Assembly (NCBI GenBank): GCA_036244855.1
Contig: BQKZ01009833.1
Coordinates: 5,836 to 17,194 of the forward strand
Source of the DNA: Temnopleurus reevesii
Lineage: Eukaryota > Echinodermata > Echinoidea > Temnopleuroida > Temnopleuridae
DNA length: 11,359 bases
Reading direction: 5' to 3'
Shown piece after piece: positions 5,684 through 11,359 of the stretch. The first letter of the stretch is position 1. Every line of letters starts with the position of its first letter. The notes beneath the pieces were generated by a model. That model saw only the letters and a list, made by a program, of their open reading frames with translations, had not been told where the DNA came from and did not search any database. Made by a program: the position numbers and the translations under genes.

Positions 5684-5892
5684 GAATGCGATGACAGTGA
5701 CTTATACGCGTCCATCCAGATGCTTAGAGAGCGCACACAGGAGTTAACAGCGGTAGTCAACACGATGGAGCAGCCGGATCTGAAAGATTCACCGGGCAGC
5801 GCATCAGGGTCGGAGTCTGATGCCATTCGTTTGAAGACGGCTGAGCTCAACAACTGCCAAGAGGCTCTCTTCCATCTCCAGGAGCAGAGGAA
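5684..5892 (+). CDS. PLCG1: PLC-gamma exon: acidic/coiled-coil C-terminal tail (complete copy)
   Basis: The acceptor is GACCTTTTGTAG before 5684 and the donor is GTAAGT at 5893. The exon starts in phase 0 and leaves two bases (AA) to be completed as Lys by the last exon. It encodes ECDDSDLYASIQMLRER, TQELTAVVNTMEQPDLK, a Ser/Gly/Asp-rich linker (DSPGSASGSESD), then AIRLKTAELNNCQEALFHLQ and EQRK. Leu and Ile spacing suggests two short coiled-coil segments around the flexible linker. The Tyr in DSDLYASI has acidic residues before it and is a plausible tyrosine-kinase site, which is an inference. The first ~100 bases occur in five further upstream copies; only this copy continues into the linker and has a donor. 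Confidence 0.88.
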
Positions 5893-6237
5893 GTAAGTAT
5901 AAGGCATTGTGTGAGGAAACTGTCATAGCAACAATTTGACTACCACAATTTTGTCAGCATTCTTTGTGTTCAGAGTTAACGTGTAGCAATGCTAACTAAA
6001 AATTGCATTCCTTTCTTATTATATCAGCTCTCGCTTCTTAAAGAACTGGGCCAGAAAAATAATATAATAGCTAAAGCAGAAAGGTCAGGCAAACAGATTT
6101 AAAAAGTTTGAAGCGAATCGGAACGTTACTAAGGAAGTTATCAATATTTTTAATGGTATAACTTAATAGTGAATTTTCTTGTAAATTGGCAATTTTTCAG
6201 TAGATGTGACATAAACTCTTCTGAACGGGCGTTCAAC

Positions 6238-6445
6238 ACCAGAGAGATTACATCAAGGTTTCGTACCCTACTGCGGGGTGTTCATTTTTTGGGGGACTGT
6301 GATGTTACATTAATTACTTTTGTTTTACTTTCATTGGTATGAAACCAGACAGATGACATCAAGCTTTCGTGCACCACTGCTGGGTGTTCATTTTGGGGGA
6401 ACTGTGATGTTACATGGATTACCTGTGTTTTACTTGCATTAATAT
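6238..6445 (+). repeat. Tandem duplication, ~106-bp unit, in the last intron
   Basis: Unit 1 (6238-6343) and unit 2 (from 6344) both run ACCAGA-AGAT-ACATCAAG, then GGTGTTCATTTT, ACTGTGATGTTACAT and GTTTTACTT-CATT. They are roughly 80% alike by eye. Non-coding; it ends about 23 bp before the acceptor of the last exon. Confidence 0.85.
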
Positions 6446-6468
6446 TTATTGCTTTTTTTTCATTTCAG

Positions 6469-6538
6469 ACAACGAGTGGAGAAAAGGAGGCTCAGGAAAA
6501 CGGCAAGCAACAGTCAGAGTCGACTTCCGAAATCTTAG
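6469..6538 (+). CDS. PLCG1: PLC-gamma terminal coding exon with stop
   Basis: The acceptor is TTTTTTTTCATTTCAG before 6469. Joined to the AA left by the previous exon it reads KQRVEKRRLRKTASNSQS, then RLPKS and TAG at 6536-6538. The strongly basic, heptad-like start continues the coiled coil of the previous exon, and KRRLRKTAS also resembles a basophilic-kinase target; both roles are inferred from composition. The frame was chosen because it is the one set by the phase of the preceding donor. The other frame across this exon, which stays open to about 6707, would need a different upstream phase and has low-complexity non-conserved content. Confidence 0.85.
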
Positions 6539-7560
6539 GTCCAAGGGGAGACTTGAAGCTCTTAGCTACGAACTCTTGATCACATTCTCCTGGGAATGTA
6601 TTTTCTGTGAAGCAGATGTGACACGTGACACTTTGGACTGTGGACGTCATAGCGTTTTATCAATGTGGCTTGTTTTTACTGGCATGATACTTAAAAAAAT
6701 TCCATCTTGATAAGGTCTCTGGCCTGGAAAGGATTTGTCTGTGGGAGCAGTAAACCGAGCGCCGTTGCATGAAACTGGATCGACCAGCTGTGAGGGACTT
6801 TGATATGGATTTTGTAGTGTATGCGATTATATGTGGGGATCAAGCAACTGAGCCCAACGATCAACCGTCTTACGACTGCCTTGCAGCTGGATGATGTCCC
6901 TGAAGTATAAGCCAGTCGTGGGTATTGCCATCACATCTTGCGATCAGACCCCACGACTGCTTTGCGCCGTCTCTTTTTAGCTGCGCAGGAGTGAACTATG
7001 CTTGAAATGTGATGCTTGACACACTCGTATTTTATCATTATCATTGTGACATCACAATCAATACGCTTGTCTGATTGGATGTGAACTTATGACTCGGTTT
7101 CAAGGATCCAACATGTCAAATCCCCATGACTGGCCTTGTGATTTTTTCTCCAGCTGTGTGTGACTGGCAATCTCACCTGAGTTTTGACGTCACAACGCAG
7201 CTCACTCCGTAGCAAGCCAGTCGTAATGTGGTTAAGTCATAGTGTGTGTGGACGGCTTAAGCGATTGCATGTGGGATCAAGCAACTGAGCAAAAAAATCA
7301 CTATGGAAAATGATTGGACAGTGAAAAGCATCAAGCTTATTGATTGATAGCAGACTATGTTGCCTGTGTATACTTGAAAATCTAATTTCATTTTTGGCAA
7401 TTGATATCTCGAAAGGCCTTGTTTTGTATATTCTCAAACTTGTGTACAGTGGCGACCAATGGGACACAGAGGATTTGTAACTTGGGACAATTTTCATTTG
7501 CTTCTGGTGAGGAGCAAAAGTTGCAAATCTGTTCATGTAGCAAAAATTAAACAAAGGAAT
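6539..7560 (+). other. Probable 3' UTR of the PLC-gamma gene
   Basis: No coding sequence is seen after the TAG. A variant poly(A) signal ATTAAA lies at 7546-7551, followed by a moderately GT-rich stretch (GTGAGTTATT), making about 7570 a possible cleavage site. Canonical AATAAA also occurs much further on (about 7878, 9373 and 10487), so the true end is undecided. The stretch includes a nested direct/inverted repeat (6823-7290). Confidence 0.4.
6823..7290. repeat. Nested direct and inverted repeat in the probable 3' UTR
   Basis: The direct repeats 6823-6853 and 7261-7290 share GCGATT then ATGTGGG and ATCAAGCAACTGAGC (28 of 31). Just inside lie inverted arms, 6863-6884 (AACCGTCTTACGACTGCC...) and 7212-7233, complementary at 18 of 22. 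Further CAGTCGT/ACGACTG motifs occur inside (6912, 6954). This resembles a small inserted element but has no clear target duplication. Confidence 0.6.
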
Positions 7561-8395
7561 AAGTGAGTTATTAATGCAATTGATTGCTCAGATGTCATTA
7601 CTTTACTTATGGTGCAAAGGAATTGCTCCGTCTGGGCCATTCTTTGAAGGTTTCAGAAAAAGTGGAAACATCCACATGTAGCTTTGAAAATATCCTCCTT
7701 TTCCTTTCAATGAAAGGGAAATATTTTTATCATGAATTTCTATGATAAAATCTTGTCTGCAAGTCAAAAGAAACCTCCAAGACAAATCAGACATTTTCAG
7801 GCTAAAATGAAGCGATTTGAGTGCTTTGGTCAGTTACGATCGGAACTGGTAAAGCGCTATATAAAAAAAAACAAAAAATAATAAAAAAAAAACTTTTTAG
7901 AATGTGATAGTCGATGTATGGATTTACTGGTTTGACTGAAGGTGGGGACTTGTTTTGTTGAATGTCTTTACAAATCTGTGCACTAAATACAGTTTCTTCA
8001 AGTAAGTAATATTTTCTCTAGCAAATTAAAAAAACAAACATGAATCTGGAAGCATAGGCATCTTGATGACTTTGAAGTCAAGACACATACATTTGTTTTC
8101 ATCAAATGAACGTTTATATTCGGGTTTCCAGCAGATTGAAATAAGAATGCCTATGAAATTAAGTAGAAATTAGTACTTTTCTTTATTTCTGGAAGAAGAA
8201 AGGATGCATATTGGTCTTGGACCATGGATAAACAGTAAATTTTCTGAACTGTTCAGAAAACAAGAACTTTGTTGGCATTATAGATTTTGTCAATTTTGTT
8301 GTGTGTGTATAAGGAACCACAATAATAACATTACTTTTCTGTTTCATGTGTCGATAAAAAACTCTTTCAGGATTTTGAGGTGCTCTTGATAAAAG
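7561..8395. other. No gene seen; A-rich tract and SINE-tail-like sequence
   Basis: 7845-7895 reads GAACTGGTAAAGCGCTATAT then A-rich DNA. AAGCGCTATATAAA-like sequence followed by A/ATA runs resembles the 3' end of sea-urchin-type SINEs, here possibly a truncated copy. The short open frames in this stretch have no recognisable content. Confidence 0.45.
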
Positions 8396-8790
8396 TATTC
8401 TGTCTCTCTACTTGGTGCGTTCAAAGAGCAGGTGTTGATGACAATGTATATCTGTTGCTTGTACGGAAAGAAGATCTTAATCAGTGTGTGTTTAAAATGC
8501 GCCTAATGTTAATCAATAACTCCATCACGCATTCAAGCTTGGATTTTTTTTCAACCAGTGCAAGGAGGAGTGAAGACCAAAAAAAAAATCCTCATCATCC
8601 TCATTACAAGTAAAATTGTAAGATTATTTTGTCTCGCTACTTGTTGTGTTTGAAGAGCAGATGTTGATGACAATGTATATCTGTCGCTCGCAGGTGCTTA
8701 AAGTGCGCCTACTATTAATCAATAGTTCCGTCACGCATTCAAGCTGGGATTTTTTATCAATCAGTGCAAGAAGGAGTGAAGAACAATGGA
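8396..8790 (+). repeat. Tandem duplication, ~229-bp period
   Basis: 8396-8580 and 8625-8790 share TGTCTC-CTACTTG, then AGAGCAG-TGTTGATGACAA, TGTATATCTGT, GTGCGCCTA, CACGCATTCAAGCT and GTGCAAG-AGGAGTGAAGA. Both copies contain several small indels relative to each other, which argues against coding. Confidence 0.85.
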
Positions 8791-8799
8791 ATTGTCTTC

Positions 8800-9275
8800 A
8801 AATCCTTCAGATGGATTTTTATTTCTGTGCAAGTGGTCCAACATTATCGATAAATGGCCCTGTCCGTCGATATTTGTTCCACGCAAATGCAGGGAAAAGA
8901 TGCAAGATGCTATTGAATACTTCATATTGCAAGAAGATGTGCGATGGATCATGTATGTGCGCCCGAGAAAAGCATTATATAGATATGATCATGTTCGTTT
9001 ATAATAATACAACTGTATGTATGATACAAGGTTATTGGTGTACAGTATTCATATATATCTATTTTGTATTACGGCAAATCATTTACTTCTCTGTACATGT
9101 GTCATGTGTAATGAAGTCGTGAACGTCATTCAATCGTTGCAAGTATGATGTCTTATAATGTATTTACTCATCAGAGTTTGAGGAAAAGTGTAGTATTGTA
9201 AGATGTATCATCATAAGATTTTGAGAGCATGATGGCCTATATAAAGTCCTTACAAGTTACATTGGCTTTCGATTT
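8800..9275. other. No gene or recognised repeat seen
   Basis: AT-rich DNA. The open frame crossing 8646-9122 merely spans the second copy of the upstream tandem repeat and shows no protein-like composition, so it is not annotated as a gene. Confidence 0.55.
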
Positions 9276-9690
9276 CTAATATTTATAGGAGGAACTGGAA
9301 TTAGTAAACTGATCGATGGGAGGGCATGGATGTACCTATGTATATGCAGTGCCAGAACGCTTAATAATAAGAATAATAAAAACATTTACATGTACAGTAT
9401 GTGGTGCATGATATGAATTGTGTCTAAGTGCTGATATTTATAGGAGGATCTTAAATGATTAAACTGATCGATGAGAGGGAATGGATATACCTATGTATAT
9501 GCAGTGTCAGAACACTTAATAATAATAATAATATTCATATCATCAAGTTGACGTGGATGTGTCTGGAGCAGACATTTTGCTGACCAATCAATACAGATTT
9601 TGTATTTGAATGAAAATACAGATACCGATAACAAAAGCATTTACCTGTATGTGGTGCTCAATGTGAAGCGTTTCTAAGCACTCTGTTACA
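9276..9690. repeat. Duplicated block containing SINE-tail sequence
   Basis: 9276-9430 and 9431-9690 share ATATTTATAGGAGGA, then AAACTGATCGATG, TACCTATGTATATGCAGTG and CTTAATAATAA, and later CATTTAC-TGTA, GTGGTGC and TCTAAG. The second copy carries about 100 bp of extra sequence in its middle (roughly 9525-9630). The part after the ATA run looks like the antisense 3' body of the adjacent SINE. Confidence 0.75.
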
Positions 9691-9908
9691 TTATTTATCC
9701 GGCTATAGCAAGGCTTGCATAATCGGTTCATATGCACTATATGCATGCAAGGAATTGTTATCATCTGGTACTCAATCACATCACATGGGTTGAGTGCAGC
9801 ACAGTGTTGATGAATTTCTTGCTGAAGGAAACTAACTCCATGGGTGGGATTAGAACCTACGGCCCTCTGGTTGAAAGGCAAGAGTCCGAACCACTACACC
9901 AGGGCGCC
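9600..9908 (-). mobile_element. tRNA-derived SINE
   Basis: Read on the minus strand from 9908, it begins GGCGCCCTGGTGTAGTGG. TGGTGTAGTGG (9891-9901) fits the Pol III A box, and GGTTCTAATCC (9847-9857) fits the B box with one mismatch, spaced as in a tRNA. The sequence CAACCAGAGGGCCGTAGG lies between them. A non-tRNA body of about 230 bp follows, ending near AGTGCTTAGAAACGCTT and an A/T-rich tail. The far end is approximate. Confidence 0.75.
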
Positions 9909-11359
9909 TCCATTGCGTCATTCAAAATAGCCCTTGGGCAACTTTGTTTTGAATCAGATGACTCTGACCATAAGACTAGTGGTAAAGCATCACGCTTTTG
10001 AACCTCTTTAGGTGTACATCATTGTAATGATACATAATGTACAAAACTGAATAAGACGCAGACAAATGTAAAAAGAAAGTTTGCAATGGGCAATTTGCCA
10101 CCTTTCATTCTGTTCCTAGAACTGAAGGAATACGTAAAGTGTTGAAACATTGTTCCATAAAAGTTATTTTTTCTAAGAGTAGTTTTTACTGTTTTGTTGA
10201 CCAAAGTCTGTGTTTTTTTTATTTTAGAAAAAATTCTTAACTTGATTTTCATAACATGACTATAGGTTATTTCTTTCACCTTTTTGGACTTTATGAGACC
10301 AAACTAATTTGATATTAATTTTCCTGAAACAACTCACCTTCTTTGTAGATAGATATATCGATAAAATTAGAGATTTTATTTCAAAGTAAAGGAAATTTCA
10401 TTGTAAGTTTAATTTTGTCCTTGTGTGATCTTCTTTTGAATATGATAAGTATAGAAGGAACAAGCCCATACATACAAAAAACAGCAATAAATGTGAAGGA
10501 ATTAACAATTTTTTGGGGGGAAAATTGAACCATTCATACAAGAGTTAGAAAGTAACTGAATTACACAATCAATAAGATTTTCCTTCCAGCTAATCCACCG
10601 GTTTTCAGCAGATATGAGGTAAAAAGGTCACACAACTTCGGATGGCAAGCCCAATTTGCGTAAACCTGGTGTCCAAATATGCATAAGAGATGGAAAAAAA
10701 ACCCCTCCTGAAAGACTGGCCATTTTTTGAGCATCAATTTATAGCATAATTTGTGAAGGATTATTCTATGATGGCTCTTTTAAGTCTTTTAACCCTATTT
10801 TAACTGGGCTTTTTCAGACCAAGTTTATACTGGGCCGTGGATCGCGCGATCGCCGCGAAATTTTGCACGCGCATAGTGTAGAGTATAAACTACATGACTG
10901 TATAGTCTGATTTTCTGAAAATTTTTGATTTCTATTTTTAATTAATTATGCAAATTTATGCATGAAATCTTATTTTCTGTTCTATTTCACTCATTGAAGC
11001 TCCAAGAAAGCTCATTCTTGGTATGAATATTCTCCATATTATTCCTCACAATACTACTTGAAAAAAAATTTGGTGTGACAAGGTATTTCTTATTTTTTTT
11101 TTTATTGTTTTATGAATTTCTTATGTATTTCATTGTTTTTTTTGACCTTTTGTTTTCTATCGGTTTTTGGATGAAATTTATTGCAGAACATTTTTGAAGC
11201 ATATTTATGCTAAAATGAATTAATTATAACCCATAAAATTGAAAATAGCTACATCTTTATGACTTCAGACTGAAATCTCAATTTACATTGACTTTGTACA
11301 CAAAATCACGTTTTTGTGCGATTTTCGGTCTGACATGCATATACAAAAAGTGGCGCGGC
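9909..11359. other. AT-rich non-coding sequence, no gene seen
   Basis: Long T and A runs with no protein-like open frame on either strand. The only distinct structure is the GC-rich palindromic island at 10814-10910. The segment from about 10900 to the window end has the feel of a dispersed repeat (AATTAATTATGCAAATT, CACGTTTTTGTGCGATTTTC), but I could not define its borders. Confidence 0.5.
10814..10910. repeat. Nested inverted repeat with GATCGCGCGATC palindrome
   Basis: AGTTTATACT (10822-10831) is complementary to AGTATAAACT (10882-10891), and outside it TCAGAC (10814-10819) to GTCTGA (10905-10910). The loop holds a perfect 12-bp palindrome GATCGCGCGATC (10840-10851) in a GC-rich island within AT-rich surroundings. 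Confidence 0.6.

Larger units (their letters stand above)
322..6538 (+). other. PLCG1: 3' part of a phospholipase C-gamma gene (six exons)
   Basis: PLC-gamma hydrolyses phosphatidylinositol 4,5-bisphosphate to diacylglycerol and IP3 after recruitment to activated tyrosine kinases through its SH2 domains. Only the 3' end lies in this window. Six exons join without a frame break at the junctions (135, 118, 159, 89, 209 and 70 coding bases, 780 in total with the stop), each bounded by AG and GT at conserved phases. The joined product covers the end of the Y half of the catalytic barrel, the complete C2 domain and a coiled-coil tail. The match to PLC-gamma rather than beta or delta rests on FDPFDK before C2, FLGQATYPLK inside it, and TGYRSVQLKNGYSEELELA at its end, which closely match remembered vertebrate PLCG1. 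A TAA at 361-363 interrupts the frame. The PH, EF-hand, X-box, SH2 and SH3 regions would lie upstream. Confidence 0.9.

Noticed and set aside
4951..5700. CRISPR array or satellite of phage-like type, given regular ~150-bp spacing
   Set aside because: The repeated unit is coding exon plus acceptor, the spacers are themselves similar, and the DNA is eukaryotic; it is an exon duplication.
5533..5907. 124-codon open frame on the minus strand with internal repeats
   Set aside because: It is the antisense of the tail exon and its duplicate at 5537; its repeat structure simply mirrors the exon array.
6414..6710. Open frame of 98 codons as an independent gene
   Set aside because: It overlaps the last PLC-gamma exon in another phase; the spliced phase gives the conserved-looking KQRVEKRRLRK ending and a stop at 6536.
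8646..9122. 158-codon open frame on the plus strand
   Set aside because: It covers a non-coding tandem repeat copy that differs by indels from its partner, and it ends in AT-rich low-complexity codons; nothing protein-like is recognisable.
9588..9881. 97-codon minus-strand open frame
   Set aside because: It is the translation of the tRNA-derived SINE; AVGSNPTHG is the product of the Pol III B-box region.
9843..9908. Functional tRNA gene
   Set aside because: The B box has a mismatch, a convincing cloverleaf with a terminator is missing, and a SINE body follows; it is a SINE head.

Overview
This is eukaryotic, intron-rich genomic DNA, most likely from a marine invertebrate deuterostome and probably an echinoderm such as a sea urchin. 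The species is inferred from repeat style: a tRNA-headed SINE with an ATA-rich, GCGCTT-like tail, many small inverted-repeat elements, and a 'CACCCGCC...TCCGTC' dispersed repeat. It is not read from any diagnostic gene.

The one recognisable gene is the 3' end of a phospholipase C-gamma (PLCG) gene on the + strand. Six coding exons can be joined in frame from conserved splice sites: 322-456, 1649-1766, 3701-3859, 4659-4747, 5684-5892 and 6469-6538. They encode the last part of the catalytic Y box, the whole C2 domain and a charged coiled-coil C-terminal tail, 780 coding bases including the stop. An in-frame TAA at 361-363 replaces the conserved Tyr at the end of the Y box. This could be an error, an allele or a sign of pseudogenisation; all visible splice sites are otherwise good.

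The most striking feature is repeated partial duplication of this gene's own exons. The Y-box-end exon has one decayed 5' fragment upstream (209-244). The second C2 exon has three incomplete copies (3138-3214, 3261-3400, 3584-3641) ahead of the complete one. The first tail exon has five incomplete copies (from 4951, 5081, 5235, 5382 and 5537) ahead of the complete one at 5684. In almost every case the extra copy keeps the acceptor side and loses the donor side, and the usable exon is the last in the series. The tail-exon copies each carry an intronic TGACCTTTGACCT-like sequence, which reads both as a DR1 nuclear-receptor site and as a branch-point/pyrimidine tract.

The introns also hold small non-autonomous DNA transposons: a related pair at 551-731 and 3417-3560, a TA-flanked element at 824-1001, a 439-bp element at 1842-2280 inside 51-bp direct repeats, and a TTAA-flanked element at 2735-3061. 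Downstream of the stop, 6539 to about 7560 is a probable 3' UTR with a nested repeat. From there to 11359 I see no gene, only duplicated non-coding blocks, SINE sequence (9600-9908) and AT-rich DNA.
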